Source of the DNA: JBLIRR01 sp049472395
Lineage (GTDB): Bacteria; SZUA-182; DTGQ01; JBLIRR01
DNA length: 64,000 bases
Direction of reading: 5' to 3'
Assembly (NCBI GenBank): GCA_049472395.1
Contig: JBLIRR010000034.1
Coordinates: 7,121 to 71,120 of the forward strand
Under the pieces are notes generated by a model that saw only the letters and a list, made by a program, of their open reading frames with translations, was not told the DNA's origin and made no database searches. The position numbers were made by a program, and so were the translations under genes. How positions within the stretch are numbered: position 1 is the stretch's first letter; each line of letters opens with the position of its first letter. Below are positions 1 through 10,018 of this stretch, in pieces.

Positions 1-1166
1 GTTCCCTTTTTTGGTTTAGGGACAACACAATTCAGTATCTTTTTAAAAAAATTAGGGATATTGGATAAGGCGTTTTGATCCTCACAGATAAGTTGGTATT
101 TACCAGATAAGCAAATGTCAAAAAAATTGAATCCGCAATGGGTGCAGACAGGAAGTTCAGTTATAGTTAGTTGGCCGCAATTAATACACTCGATTTTAGC
201 TAACTGAGGAAATGATTTTGATATTACTTTTTTATTTTCTATATCCAGGGATAGTTCCTCTATGCTTTGGTATCTGTCAGCCGGTTCTTTATTAAGCATT
301 TTTTTAATTATATTTTGCAGCCAACCTGGTACGCCAGGTCGGAGTTCATCCATTTCTTGTATTGGTGCGCATAGATGTTGGTTAAATAAAATAGCAATTG
401 AATCACCCTGAAAAGGTAGTTTGCTCGTGATAAGCTCGTAGCAGATAATGCCTAATGAGTAAATGTCTGTTCTCGGATCATAGGTGTTTGTAGAAAAAAG
501 CTCGGGAGCCATATATTCAGGCGTCCCTAGTGAAGTCCCTGTTTTAGTCAAATCACTCAACCCTGTCATCCGAGATATTCCAAAATCAAGAAGCCGAATA
601 TTTCCATCTTTTTCAACCATTACATTTTGAGGCTTTAAATCTCGATGTATAACATTTTTAGAGTGACAGGCTGATAAGATATCAATTAATTGACTTAAAA
701 TAGAAATGACTAGTTCTATCTTTATAGGATGATTAAGTCTAAGATAGTCTTTTAAGGACAGACCATTAATATACTCCATTACCAGGCTTATTTGTCTCTG
801 ATGATAAAGCAGTTCAAATATAGATACAATTTTTGGATGACCTATATGTCTGGTAATTTGAATTTCACGTTTAAAGCGTTCAATGCTGATTTCATCTGTG
901 TCTAAATTAGGATTTAAAATTTTTATAGCTACATGTGAATCTGTTTTACAATCTATGGCTTTATATACCTTTGCAGTAAGACCCTCAGCAATAAGTTTTA
1001 GGTTAGTAAAACGTTTTGAGTTAAAGATATCAAATGATTGGTTGAAGGTATTAAAAGAAGACAGTGTAGTTTTAGATATAATATTATTACATTGAGGACA
1101 TGTATAATTACTCAGATGATCGGCATTGCCTTTAAATCCGCATTTTTTACATTTAACAATCGCCAT
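1..1166 (-). CDS. Serine/threonine protein kinase, zinc-ribbon flanked (partial, runs off left edge)
   Basis: Reading the minus strand from an ATG at 1166 gives 388 codons with no stop up to the window edge, so the C-terminus is missing. It is a Hanks-type cytoplasmic kinase that transfers phosphate from ATP to Ser/Thr. Visible motifs: VAIKIL (ATP-binding Lys), HRDLKPQN catalytic loop, DFGISR, and GTPEYMAPE activation segment, in about residues 55-310. An N-terminal zinc ribbon has Cys6, Cys9, Cys23 and Cys26; a second CxxC...CxxC ribbon (CINCG, CTHCG) follows the kinase domain. No membrane segment is present in the visible part. No clear Shine-Dalgarno precedes the ATG. Substrate unknown; the FHA protein at 51892 is a conceivable phospho-Thr reader but is 50 kb away. 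Confidence 0.9.
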   Translation of the reverse strand, partial: MAIVKCKKCGFKGNADHLSNYTCPQCNNIISKTTLSSFNTFNQSFDIFNSKRFTNLKLIAEGLTAKVYKAIDCKTDSHVAIKILNPNLDTDEISIERFKREIQITRHIGHPKIVSIFELLYHQRQISLVMEYINGLSLKDYLRLNHPIKIELVISILSQLIDILSACHSKNVIHRDLKPQNVMVEKDGNIRLLDFGISRMTGLSDLTKTGTSLGTPEYMAPELFSTNTYDPRTDIYSLGIICYELITSKLPFQGDSIAILFNQHLCAPIQEMDELRPGVPGWLQNIIKKMLNKEPADRYQSIEELSLDIENKKVISKSFPQLAKIECINCGQLTITELPVCTHCGFNFFDICLSGKYQLICEDQNALSNIPNFFKKILNCVVPKPKKG

Positions 1167-1478
1167 TTAAAAAAATTTATATTTATTCATATATCTGGAA
1201 GCCCACGGTCAGAAACTCTCTAAGGTATGAATATTTTTATGTTCCATTTATTCTTTTGTCTTTTTTTTGTAAACTAAGTATATGATTCCTCTCAAAAACT
1301 GACTGATAGAATTTGCTTTTTTAACGCTGAAAAAATTATACATAAAAATAGAAGAAAGGACAATTATTTTATAAAAATTTTTGTTCTTCAGACTATTACC
1401 CAATAAAGTAAAACCGGAAATTCATTTCGGGTATAAATAAATATATTAAAGTTACTTCTATCCCACATCGGGTATAAA
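1167..1478. other. Intergenic region between divergent kinase and XRE genes
   Basis: AT-rich spacer that must hold the promoters of the divergent kinase (minus) and XRE regulator (plus) genes. Apart from the TCGGGTATAAA direct repeats at 1427 and 1468, I see no gene, RNA or convincing terminator here. Confidence 0.5.
1427..1478 (+). promoter_or_regulatory. Paired TCGGGTATAAA direct repeats, putative XRE operator
   Basis: TCGGGTATAAA occurs at 1427-1437 and again at 1468-1478, the second ending directly before the ATG of the XRE gene. The second copy also forms an imperfect inverted repeat with TATCCC at 1459-1464. HipB-type repressors bind TATCC/GGATA-like operators and autoregulate, so these are candidate operators. 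Each copy contains TATAAA, which could double as a -10 box. The role is inferred. Confidence 0.4.
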
Positions 1479-1709
1479 ATGGAAATTGCCGAGCAGGTTA
1501 AGAGATTAAGGAAGAAAGCAGGATTAACTCAACATGAGCTCGCAATCAGGGCTGGTGTGGGCCTTCGTTTTGTTCGTGAACTGGAGCAGGGAAAGCCAAC
1601 AATCCGTCCAGACAAGGTGAATCTAGTGCTTGCTCTATTCGGTTATCATCAGTTTATTCCCTTCGGCAAGAATATCGAAGGGATTGTAGATAAAGCAATT
1701 AAGGAATAA
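1479..1709 (+). CDS. XRE-family HTH regulator, HipB/Y4mF-like antitoxin, orphan
   Basis: 76 aa, almost entirely one Cro/C1-type helix-turn-helix (about residues 5-60) with the family pattern RLRKKAGLTQHELAIRAGV and RFVRELEQGKPT. This close resemblance to HipB/Y4mF antitoxins, which normally precede a hipA kinase toxin, suggests a DNA-binding autorepressor. No hipA-like gene follows; the next gene is an unrelated DUF3160 protein 90 bp on, so the toxin is absent or lost. No usable Shine-Dalgarno is visible before the ATG; the upstream bases are the putative operator repeat instead. Confidence 0.75.
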   Translation: MEIAEQVKRLRKKAGLTQHELAIRAGVGLRFVRELEQGKPTIRPDKVNLVLALFGYHQFIPFGKNIEGIVDKAIKE

Positions 1710-1799
1710 CAGGGAAAGGTTGGAGTATTTTTCGAAAATTGGATACAATAAGCACTCAGATTATTTCCCGGACATTATTAGATAAACAGGGGGACAATT

Positions 1800-3968
1800 A
1801 TGTCAAAAAAAGTTTTTCTTATAATTATATTTTTTATATTTTTTGCTTATACAACTTGTATGTCAGCAGAGAACCAAAAGAATGTGTCATTAAAATTTGG
1901 TATTGAAATAGGGAAATTAAATTATCTCTTACCTGAAGAAAAAGAAAAACTTGCACAAAATGGTTTTGTTATTTCAATTCCCAAAAATACTACCTATCAT
2001 CCCGATGATGAAGCAGTCAGCATTTATACCCGATGTAAAGATAGCCATTTCCCTGTTTTTGTAACCAGCGACATTATTCTTCACGTTTCACATCTTTTAT
2101 TCGATTGGTCACTTCGTTTTATTGAAATATCGTCCCTAAGGCAAGATCTATTAAATTTGACAGACATTTTGCTCAGTAAATCAATGGAATATTATGACAG
2201 CATTAAGGATCCGAGGTTAAAAAATGCTGCTTTAAAAAATGTTCTCTTTTTTAACATTGCAAAATTATTATTAACCGACGGCAATTTAAGTGAATTACCC
2301 GCAGAAGAAAGAAAAATAATTGAGCTAGAACTTGACAACATTAATAAACATGAAGGATTCGCTCTGTCTCCTCTTTTTGGCTATAAAGAAGATTACAGTC
2401 AGTATAGACCACGTGGTCACTATTCAAGAAGTCCTGAATTCAAAAAATATTTTAAAGCTATGATGTGGTATGGAAGGATGAATTTTGAATTACCTATAAT
2501 AAGAGTAACGAAAAGAGAACATTTTTATTTAGACAAAAATGTAGATTTATTACCAACTCAACAAGCCATTTTAATATGTAAGGCGCTGTCAGAAACGAAA
2601 ATAAAAGGAGAAAACGCCCTTGATGTCTGGAAACGTCTTTATGAGATATCATCTTTCTTTGCTGGCAAGTCTGATGATATCACTGTTGTAGAATATCTTT
2701 CAATAATCATAAGACTTTTTGGCGAAGATATATCCTTTGAGAATATTAATGAAATTAATAAGTTAACAGAATTTGTAAAGGAAGCCAGACAATTAAGAAA
2801 ACCGAAAATATTATCCTCTTATGTAACCGACATTTCTTCTCGTGAAATTGATTGGAAGATTCTAACTCATGGTATGCATTTTATGGGGCAACGTTTCACT
2901 CCTGATTCATTTATAATTCAAAATCTAGTTTATGATAAGGTAAAACAATACTTGGGAGAAGCCCCTTATCCTTTTACAGCCGTCAATGCTAACGGTTTAT
3001 GGATTAGGGGATTTCCCAGGGGCCTAGATGTTATGGCTGTTTTTGGATCTAATATTGCTGAACAGATTTTGGTCAAAGAAGGAGATGCAAATTTCAACAA
3101 ATATCATAAAAATTTTTCCACATTAAAAGAGGCTTATAAGAAGATTGATCAAAAGATATGGAAACAAGACTTATATCACTTAAGATTTGACGTTTTGAAA
3201 TCTCTTATAAAAAATCCTTCTGAAGGTGTCCCTTTATTTATGCAATCTGAAGCCTGGTTTAAAAAACAATTGAATACATCTTTGGGCTCTTGGACAGAAT
3301 TAAAACACGATACTATCCTCTACACAAAGCAACCTTATTCAATGGCTCAAATGGCACTTGCTGGAAAGGTAGGATGGTCACGTTATTTGCCTCCGGAAGT
3401 TGTTCATGGTTATGTAGAACCTCTTCCTGAAGTATATGAAAAAGTTAGGCTTTCAATCGCTGCCCTACGCTCAAAATTAGCTACTCACGGATTCCCATAC
3501 GATAGAGCACTAGAAAACAATTTTAAACAGTTTGAAGAGATTTTAAATGTATTAAAAAGCATCGCGCAAAAAGAATTATCGGGAAAAATGCTTAATGATG
3601 ATGAATATCATTTAATCGAGGATATTGGTCAAAGATTAAAGAATATTTTAAGATATGCCCATTACATAGATGTTACCGAAGAATTCAGAAGTGAAATGGA
3701 CAATAAAATGCCTATCATAGCGGATGTATTTACAGATGTGAATTCCAGCATGGTTCTCGAGGAAGCGGTAGGGAAGCCATTAGAGATATTTGTCATTGCA
3801 CCTGTTGATGGAAAAAATAAGGTATGTTTGGGAGTAGTATATTCTTACTATGAATTTAAGCAACCAATGAGTAACAGGTTCACTGATGAAGAATGGCGTT
3901 CTATGTTAAAGGAAAAAAAACAGCCTCTAATAAATAATTGGTTTAAGGATATTGCGGTTGTGCATTAA
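1800..3968 (+). CDS. DUF3160 domain exported protein
   Basis: 722 aa. A hydrophobic leader at residues 4-20 followed by CMSAEN suggests Sec export. The rest matches my memory of the DUF3160 family: FVTSDIILHVSHLLFDWSLR near residue 90, LPPEVVHGYVEPLPEVYEKV in the C-terminal third, an ADVFTD segment, and the end motif YSYYEFKQPMSNRFTDEEWR. DUF3160 proteins are extracytoplasmic and of unknown function. GGGGGACAATT precedes the ATG as ribosome-binding region. The stop overlaps the start region of the CPBP protease gene, so the two are probably co-transcribed and translationally coupled. Confidence 0.85.
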   Translation: MSKKVFLIIIFFIFFAYTTCMSAENQKNVSLKFGIEIGKLNYLLPEEKEKLAQNGFVISIPKNTTYHPDDEAVSIYTRCKDSHFPVFVTSDIILHVSHLLFDWSLRFIEISSLRQDLLNLTDILLSKSMEYYDSIKDPRLKNAALKNVLFFNIAKLLLTDGNLSELPAEERKIIELELDNINKHEGFALSPLFGYKEDYSQYRPRGHYSRSPEFKKYFKAMMWYGRMNFELPIIRVTKREHFYLDKNVDLLPTQQAILICKALSETKIKGENALDVWKRLYEISSFFAGKSDDITVVEYLSIIIRLFGEDISFENINEINKLTEFVKEARQLRKPKILSSYVTDISSREIDWKILTHGMHFMGQRFTPDSFIIQNLVYDKVKQYLGEAPYPFTAVNANGLWIRGFPRGLDVMAVFGSNIAEQILVKEGDANFNKYHKNFSTLKEAYKKIDQKIWKQDLYHLRFDVLKSLIKNPSEGVPLFMQSEAWFKKQLNTSLGSWTELKHDTILYTKQPYSMAQMALAGKVGWSRYLPPEVVHGYVEPLPEVYEKVRLSIAALRSKLATHGFPYDRALENNFKQFEEILNVLKSIAQKELSGKMLNDDEYHLIEDIGQRLKNILRYAHYIDVTEEFRSEMDNKMPIIADVFTDVNSSMVLEEAVGKPLEIFVIAPVDGKNKVCLGVVYSYYEFKQPMSNRFTDEEWRSMLKEKKQPLINNWFKDIAVVH

Positions 3969-4638
3969 TGAACTAAAATATGCTAAATCAAGATGGGCAT
4001 ACCTCATTGAAATCTTTCTTTTATTCGTCCTGTCTTTTCTGTTAAAATCTTTAGTGTATAAATTAGGCTCCCAAGAAACACTTCATAATTTTTTCAATTC
4101 AATACTACCAGTTTGGAGAATAAATCCTTATCTTACCTTTCCCTATCTGATTGCTCCGCTTATAGGCATGATGCTATTGCCTCTCTTATGGGAAAAAACC
4201 ATTAAAAAAACAAAATTAAGAGAGATTGGATTTTTTGTTCCGGAACATTATATTATAGAATCATTGTATGCATTAATTTTCATTTGTGTTTTCTATGTTT
4301 ATTATATTTTCTTTCATTCAAGAAGTGTTAATATCCTGTTTTTATCGCCCCACCTTATTCTATATATAGTTGCCGGGTGTTTTTGTATTACCGGCAGTGA
4401 AGAAATATTTTATAGGGGCATAATCCAGAGAAGATTGACTATTATTTTAAATAAATATTGGGGATTGTTAATTGCTTCTATAATATTTGCGATAATCGGT
4501 CATCCTAATACTCCTTTGATAGACAATCTGATATGGCGATTGCCAGCCGGTATAATCCTTGGTTATTTTTATTTGCGAACCGGAAGTTTATTTTTCCCTA
4601 TTTGCTTACATTGCGGATTTAACATAATCAGTGCATGA
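3958..4638 (+). CDS. CPBP-family intramembrane metalloprotease
   Basis: Multi-span membrane protein of about 226 aa. The family motifs are present: EEIFYRG (motif 1 glutamates and Arg), a His in FAIIGHP (motif 2), and HCGFN near the C-terminus (motif 3). These residues form the zinc/catalytic site of CAAX-protease/bacteriocin-processing (Abi) enzymes. No ATG fits; TTG codons at 3952 and 3958 are possible. I prefer 3958 because AAGGA at 3945-3949 is then 8 nt upstream. The gene overlaps the end of the DUF3160 gene, implying coupling. Substrate unknown. Confidence 0.8.
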   Translation: MCINELKYAKSRWAYLIEIFLLFVLSFLLKSLVYKLGSQETLHNFFNSILPVWRINPYLTFPYLIAPLIGMMLLPLLWEKTIKKTKLREIGFFVPEHYIIESLYALIFICVFYVYYIFFHSRSVNILFLSPHLILYIVAGCFCITGSEEIFYRGIIQRRLTIILNKYWGLLIASIIFAIIGHPNTPLIDNLIWRLPAGIILGYFYLRTGSLFFPICLHCGFNIISA

Positions 4639-4855
4639 TTCATTTAAAAATGTAATGAGAAATGAAATCTTATAGCACAATCAAAACCCTGCTTCTGGGC
4701 TACAAGCTCGATAATAAGCATTGTGCTTTTTCATGCTGAGTAAGGCAATAAGTGGAGCCATTCTCATAGAGGAGAATCCAATCCCATTGACAAGCCCCCA
4801 CCGCACTTTGAAATTCAATTGCATCATGGGTACAATGGATATTATGGATACATCC

Positions 4856-7800
4856 ATGAATGCTCAACACCATGCATTGCGCGTTTTTCATCCCCTTATC
4901 GGCCGATGGTTTCAAGAGACCTACCGGTGCCCTACTGATATCCAAGAGAAGGCATGGAGAGCGATCAGTGAAGGGAAGCATGTGCTTTTGACAGCTCCGA
5001 CAGGAAGCGGCAAAACACTTGCCGCTTTTCTGTGGGCGATCAATCAGTTGGCTGCGGGAACCTGGCCGGCTGGTCAGCTTCGCGTGCTTTATGTCTCACC
5101 GCTTAAGGCGCTGAACAATGACATCGGACGGAACCTGATCACACCCCTGCGAGCTCTTGAGTCAGTCTTTGAGGGTGAAGGAATGCCTTTTCCAAAGATC
5201 AATGTTCATATTCGAAGTGGCGATACACCTTCCCATGAACGGCAGAGAATGCTTCGAAAACCCCCGGAGATACTTATCACAACGCCTGAAAGTCTCAATC
5301 TGATCCTCAGCGGAACAAAAGCGCGGGCACTATTCAGGGGTCTTGCAACAGTTATTGTAGATGAAATTCATGCGGTGGCAGATAATAAACGAGGCACGCA
5401 TCTTATAACTGCCATAGATCGCCTTGTCATTTTATCAGGGGAGTTTCAAAGAATTGGCCTCTCCGCTACAATCAGGCCTCTTAAGAAAGTGGCGAATTTC
5501 ATTGCGGGATACAGAATGAAGAGGGAAGGGGAGGAGGTGCTCTATCAGAGGCGATCCATTACCACAGTTGAGTCTGGTATGGAAAAAGAGTACAGTGTCA
5601 AGGTTTCATTTCCTGAAGTTGCCCGAAAGGTCAGAGAGGTGGGGGAATGGTGGTCTTCACTTATTTCAGAATTCGTGGGTATTATTGAAGAGAATCGCGC
5701 AACACTCCTTTTTACGAATAATCGAAAATTAACTGAGAAAATAACCCGGTTGATTAATGAACGGCAAAAGGAGATCCTCGCATATTCTCACCATGGCTCG
5801 CTTTCAAGGGAGCTGCGCAGGCATGTTGAGCAAAGATTGAAAGAGGGTAAATTAAAGGCAATCATTGCCACAAGTTCCCTTGAGCTTGGGATCGATATCG
5901 GGACCCTTAATGAAATCATTCTCCTCCAAACCCCCTTTTCTATATCTGCAGCCATTCAAAGAGTCGGACGGGCCGGCCACTCCATTACCGAGACCAGTAA
6001 GGCAAGGTTTTATCCCCTTCACGGGAAGGATCTCATTTCCTGCGCAGTCATGGCAAAAGCGGTAATGGCAAAGGATATGGAACATATCCATATACCGGAA
6101 TGTCCGCTCGATGTCCTTGCCCAGGTAATTCTCTCAATGGTTGGTGTGGAATCATGGGACCTTCGGGAGCTTTTTCATGTGCTCAGGGCTAGTTATCCCT
6201 TTCATTTACTGCGCTGGGAGCACTATCATGCGGTGATCGAGATGCTTGCAGGCCGTTATGCAGATTCAAGGATCCGGGAATTGAGACCGAAAATCTCCAT
6301 TGATACTATTGATAATAGGGTGTACGCCAAGGAAGGAGTGTTATGGCTCATCTATAGCGCAGGAGGGACTATACCCGACCGGGGATATTATACGCTGAGG
6401 CTCTCCGATACAAAAGCCATAATTGGAGAACTGGATGAGGAATTTGTGTGGGAGAGGCGTATCGGAGATACTTTCAGCTTTGGGACAGGGGTCTGGAAAA
6501 TACAAAAGATTGACCATACCTACGTGGAGGTGATACCGGTAAAAAAGGCAGGGAGCATGGCCCCTTTCTTTAGGGCAGACGCGCTCATGCGCAGCTTTTA
6601 CCTTTCGGAAAAAATAGGCTTATTTTTAGAGGAATGGAATCAGAGGATGGATGATGGTAATGCCCTCGCATGCTTAAAGAAGGAGTACTTTCTTGAAGAT
6701 GAGGCCGCCTCTGCATTGATGGATTATTGGAAACGCCAGAAAAAAGCAACAGGCTCTGATCTTCCCCACCGCCACCTCATCCTTATTGAGCATTTCCAAG
6801 ATCCCCTGAACAGAAGTGACAGTAAACAGGTAATACTTCATACCTTTTGGGGCAGCCGGCTCAATCTCCCTTTCTCCATTGCCCTCTCACAGTCATGGGA
6901 GGAACATTATCATTACCCTTTGCACATCTTTCAGGATAATGACTGCATTCTCCTGAATCTGCCCGATCATTTTTCAGTGCAGGACCTATTTCATTTCGTC
7001 ACACCTGAAAATATTAACATTCTATTGAGAAAGAGACTTGCGAAAACAGGGATTTTTGGAGCCTGCTTCAGGGAAAATGCTGGCCGGGCCCTTCTGTTGC
7101 CCAAACAAAGCTTTCATAAGAGAATGCCGTTGTGGCTTAATCGGCTTCGCTCTAAAAAACTGCTTCACGCAGTCATGCACTATGAAAATTTTCCTATCTG
7201 TGCCGAAACTTTTCGCACGTGCTCTCAGGATATATTCGATCTTTCCAATCTCATAAGGGTTCTTGATGAAATCAGAGAGGGAATCATAATTGTCAAAGAA
7301 GTCTCTACACGAGTCCCCTCACCCTTTTGTGCGAATGTGATCTGGCAGCAGACCAATAAATTCATGTATGAGGATGATGCACCATCAGATGGAGCGACTT
7401 TTCAGTTAAAAAGGGATATTGTAGAAGATCTTGTCTTTACCCCGGAATTGAGACCGACACTTTCACCCCTCATTATCAAGGAATTTAATGAGAAAATCCA
7501 GCGAACCTATCCGGGATATGCTCCGACGACGCCGTTAGAGTTATTAGATCACCTCAAGGAGAGGGTATTGATTCCAGAGGCGGAATGGGATACGCTGCTC
7601 AGTCATGATCATTCCATTTATGAGCAAGTAATGTCAAAGATACGAATACAGAGGCTCCAAGGTGCCGAAATTGAAGTGGTGATTGCATTGGAACAACTCG
7701 GAAGGCTCACAACAGGGCTTTCCGGGGATGAAGAGATAATGCTTCCTCTCTTTTCCCAGTGGTTGCAATTTTATGGGCCCCTTCCAAAAAGCTTTATGCG

Positions 7801-9187
7801 AAAGATATGGGGTTTTGATCAGAATAGATTTGATGCTCTTCTTAAGAGACTTTGTCAAAACCAGGTAATTGTCGCCGGACATATTTCAGACAACGCGGTT
7901 GAGCAGGAGTTCTGCGATGCACAAAATTTAGAGATGCTTCTTCGGATTGCACGGAAAAAGGCCCGCCCTGAATTTAAAGCCCTCCCCATCTCCTCTCTTC
8001 CCCTTTTTATAGCCCATTATCAGGGGCTTACTACTCCCGGCAGCAGCATTGAGGGGGTAAAGAAATCTCTTGAAAAGCTATGGGGATATCCTGCCAGGGC
8101 AGAGCTTTGGGAGTCAGAAATATTCCCCGCCAGGATGGAGCCCTATTATCCATCTTGGCTCGATACTCTATGGAATGAAAGTGACCTGGTATGGTTCGGT
8201 TGTGGCAGAGAAAAGGTGGGGTTCTGTTTTGAGACAGATCTTGAGCTTTTCCAAAAACCGACATCAGATAAAAAACATGCACAGCTTAGTTTTTTTCCGG
8301 AGAAAGGCGGAAAGTATACTTTTTGGGATTTATCCGAGCAAAGCGGTCTCTCTTCAACTATTCTGACGACAAAGCTCTGGGATATGACATGGGAAGGCTT
8401 GATTTCAAATGATAAAATTCAGGCCCTGCGGAAGGGAATTGAGAATAAGTTTCAACCAAGCACCTTTCAAGCTCCTTCCCGTGGCAGGATGAGAGGAATA
8501 CGTTCACAGCTCAACCGGTGGCACTCATCAAGGCCCATGCAGGGGAATTGGTATATCCTGCAAATACCCGGCATTTCCAAAGATCCCATTGAGAGGGAAG
8601 GGATCATCCGTGACAGGATTCGTATGTTATTCCAGCGGTATGGCATTCTTTTTCGGGAGATCCTCACCCATGAACTGAGAGAGGCGGCATGGCCTTCAAT
8701 CTTTCGAGGCCTGCGCTTGATGGAGCTATCTGGTGAAATCATGGCAGGTCATTTCTTTTCTGACATTCCGGGCATGCAATTTATCTGTTATCATGCGCTT
8801 CGGGAAATCAGGAAAAAATTACCCGAGGATGCCATCTATTGGATGAACGCGGCTGATCCTTCATCTGTCTGTGGAATGAAAATCGAGGCCCTCAAGGGAA
8901 AACTCCCATCCCGCATTCCCTCGAACCATCTGGTGTTCCGGGGTAGCACCGTCGTTCTTATCTCCACTCAAAAAGGGAGAAAATTGCATTTTTATGTATC
9001 CCCAGAAGATCCTGATTTGGAAAAATATCTCAAGGTTTTCCGTGTGCAGGTTAATAGAAAATGGAATCCTGTCAAAAGGATCATCGTAGAAAGGATCAAT
9101 CATCTCCCCGCCGCTGAAAGCCCATATAAAGATGCATTAGCGGAATATGGTTTCCGCACGGACTACAAAAACCTCATTTTATGCTAA
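4856..9187 (+). CDS. lhr: Lhr-type ATP-dependent DNA/RNA helicase (long form)
   Basis: Very long SF2 helicase (about 1443-1488 aa) resembling E. coli Lhr (about 1540 aa). Motif I APTGSGKT lies at about residue 92 of the longest frame, motif II is DEIH at about 214, motif III LSAT, and motif VI QRVGRAGH. Behind the two RecA domains come a winged-helix/Lhr core and a long C-terminal region typical of the full-length subfamily, which unwinds 3'-5' and is linked to DNA repair. The frame is open from 4721, but the first 45 residues look non-coding-like; ATGs at 4826, 4835, 4844 and 4856 and a TTG at 4787 (GAGGAG 12 nt upstream) are alternatives. I chose 4856 by comparing the distance to motif I with E. 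coli Lhr. Monocistronic in appearance. Confidence 0.92.
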   Translation: MNAQHHALRVFHPLIGRWFQETYRCPTDIQEKAWRAISEGKHVLLTAPTGSGKTLAAFLWAINQLAAGTWPAGQLRVLYVSPLKALNNDIGRNLITPLRALESVFEGEGMPFPKINVHIRSGDTPSHERQRMLRKPPEILITTPESLNLILSGTKARALFRGLATVIVDEIHAVADNKRGTHLITAIDRLVILSGEFQRIGLSATIRPLKKVANFIAGYRMKREGEEVLYQRRSITTVESGMEKEYSVKVSFPEVARKVREVGEWWSSLISEFVGIIEENRATLLFTNNRKLTEKITRLINERQKEILAYSHHGSLSRELRRHVEQRLKEGKLKAIIATSSLELGIDIGTLNEIILLQTPFSISAAIQRVGRAGHSITETSKARFYPLHGKDLISCAVMAKAVMAKDMEHIHIPECPLDVLAQVILSMVGVESWDLRELFHVLRASYPFHLLRWEHYHAVIEMLAGRYADSRIRELRPKISIDTIDNRVYAKEGVLWLIYSAGGTIPDRGYYTLRLSDTKAIIGELDEEFVWERRIGDTFSFGTGVWKIQKIDHTYVEVIPVKKAGSMAPFFRADALMRSFYLSEKIGLFLEEWNQRMDDGNALACLKKEYFLEDEAASALMDYWKRQKKATGSDLPHRHLILIEHFQDPLNRSDSKQVILHTFWGSRLNLPFSIALSQSWEEHYHYPLHIFQDNDCILLNLPDHFSVQDLFHFVTPENINILLRKRLAKTGIFGACFRENAGRALLLPKQSFHKRMPLWLNRLRSKKLLHAVMHYENFPICAETFRTCSQDIFDLSNLIRVLDEIREGIIIVKEVSTRVPSPFCANVIWQQTNKFMYEDDAPSDGATFQLKRDIVEDLVFTPELRPTLSPLIIKEFNEKIQRTYPGYAPTTPLELLDHLKERVLIPEAEWDTLLSHDHSIYEQVMSKIRIQRLQGAEIEVVIALEQLGRLTTGLSGDEEIMLPLFSQWLQFYGPLPKSFMRKIWGFDQNRFDALLKRLCQNQVIVAGHISDNAVEQEFCDAQNLEMLLRIARKKARPEFKALPISSLPLFIAHYQGLTTPGSSIEGVKKSLEKLWGYPARAELWESEIFPARMEPYYPSWLDTLWNESDLVWFGCGREKVGFCFETDLELFQKPTSDKKHAQLSFFPEKGGKYTFWDLSEQSGLSSTILTTKLWDMTWEGLISNDKIQALRKGIENKFQPSTFQAPSRGRMRGIRSQLNRWHSSRPMQGNWYILQIPGISKDPIEREGIIRDRIRMLFQRYGILFREILTHELREAAWPSIFRGLRLMELSGEIMAGHFFSDIPGMQFICYHALREIRKKLPEDAIYWMNAADPSSVCGMKIEALKGKLPSRIPSNHLVFRGSTVVLISTQKGRKLHFYVSPEDPDLEKYLKVFRVQVNRKWNPVKRIIVERINHLPAAESPYKDALAEYGFRTDYKNLILC

Positions 9188-9310
9188 AATTAACATCTTT
9201 TATTTATCGGTTTACATTTTTAACTAAAAACATATCATGATTTTATAATTTCCGATCATACCAATTTGAAAAGGAGTCCACCATTAAATTAGTCTATGCA
9301 CCTAAATCGA

Positions 9311-9346
9311 AATAAAAAAAGGCAGGACATAAAAATAATCCTGCCT
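9311..9346 (-). terminator. Rho-independent terminator of the PEP-CTERM gene
   Basis: Perfect 8-bp inverted repeat AGGCAGGA (9320-9327) / TCCTGCCT (9339-9346) with an 11-nt loop. On the minus strand it is followed by a run of seven Ts, the form of an intrinsic terminator. It lies about 55 bp downstream of the PEP-CTERM gene stop. Confidence 0.8.
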
Positions 9347-9400
9347 ATAAACTATACACTACCCTCCAGCAAGCTACGGAGAATTAAATCCGAATAGAGA

Positions 9401-10018
9401 TTAACTGAATTTTTTCTTAATTCCTACCATTCCTGCAAAACCAAAGAGAAGTAGCAAGCAGGTGGCTGGTTCAGGCACTGATTCATTAACTGTAAAATCA
9501 TCCATCGCAAAATGTTCGCCGCTTCCCCCTATACCAGCAGATATACCACCGTAAGAGTAAAATTCCAGTTGGTCAATGCCAAGAAAATCAAAATCGAACC
9601 AGTTAGGACCGTTGGTATCTGTCGTCACAATTTGCTCGTAAATTTGAACGCCATCATCAAAACCCCTCACTCTTATATTCAGATCAGTATTCCATGCTGC
9701 GGTCAAATAAGCACCATTGAAATCGAAATCAGCATCATTTATGCTTACTACGCTCGCATACGCATTGAAAAGAATATAATCGCCGGATGCCGTTCCACTG
9801 ATATATCCGCTACTTTGAGGGGAGTAGGAAGGAGTATGCATTAAATACCAATCTTGATCCCACATAAATCCACCATAACCAGTGACATAATTGTTAATTG
9901 AAGTGTAGCCTGTGGCGGTGGTAATATCATCAAATGTCAACACCGTAGCATTAGCCATCCCGATTATTCCCAAACTTATTACCAACGCACAAATAAACAG
10001 CATTAATTTTTTCATCAC
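9401..10018 (-). CDS. PEP-CTERM sorting-domain exported protein
   Basis: 205 aa. N-terminal Sec signal peptide (MMKKLMLFICALVISLG..., cleavage after about ANA, residue 24). The body is Gly/Asp/Tyr-rich and beta-sandwich-like. The C-terminus has VPEPATCLLLLFGFAGMVG then KKKF: the PEP motif, hydrophobic helix and basic tail of a PEP-CTERM signal recognised by exosortase. Such proteins are exported and tied to exopolysaccharide or biofilm. No exosortase is in this window. GAGGAAG 10 nt before the ATG is the ribosome-binding site. A terminator lies directly downstream, so it is a single-gene unit. Confidence 0.9.
   Translation of the reverse strand: MMKKLMLFICALVISLGIIGMANATVLTFDDITTATGYTSINNYVTGYGGFMWDQDWYLMHTPSYSPQSSGYISGTASGDYILFNAYASVVSINDADFDFNGAYLTAAWNTDLNIRVRGFDDGVQIYEQIVTTDTNGPNWFDFDFLGIDQLEFYSYGGISAGIGGSGEHFAMDDFTVNESVPEPATCLLLLFGFAGMVGIKKKFS

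Noticed and set aside
883..1223. Small plus-strand frames at the left end
   Set aside because: Antisense to the kinase gene, which has unmistakable motifs in the minus frame.
5852..9103. Several 70-100 aa minus-strand frames inside the Lhr gene
   Set aside because: Shadows of a long conserved gene; none has a recognisable domain or RBS.
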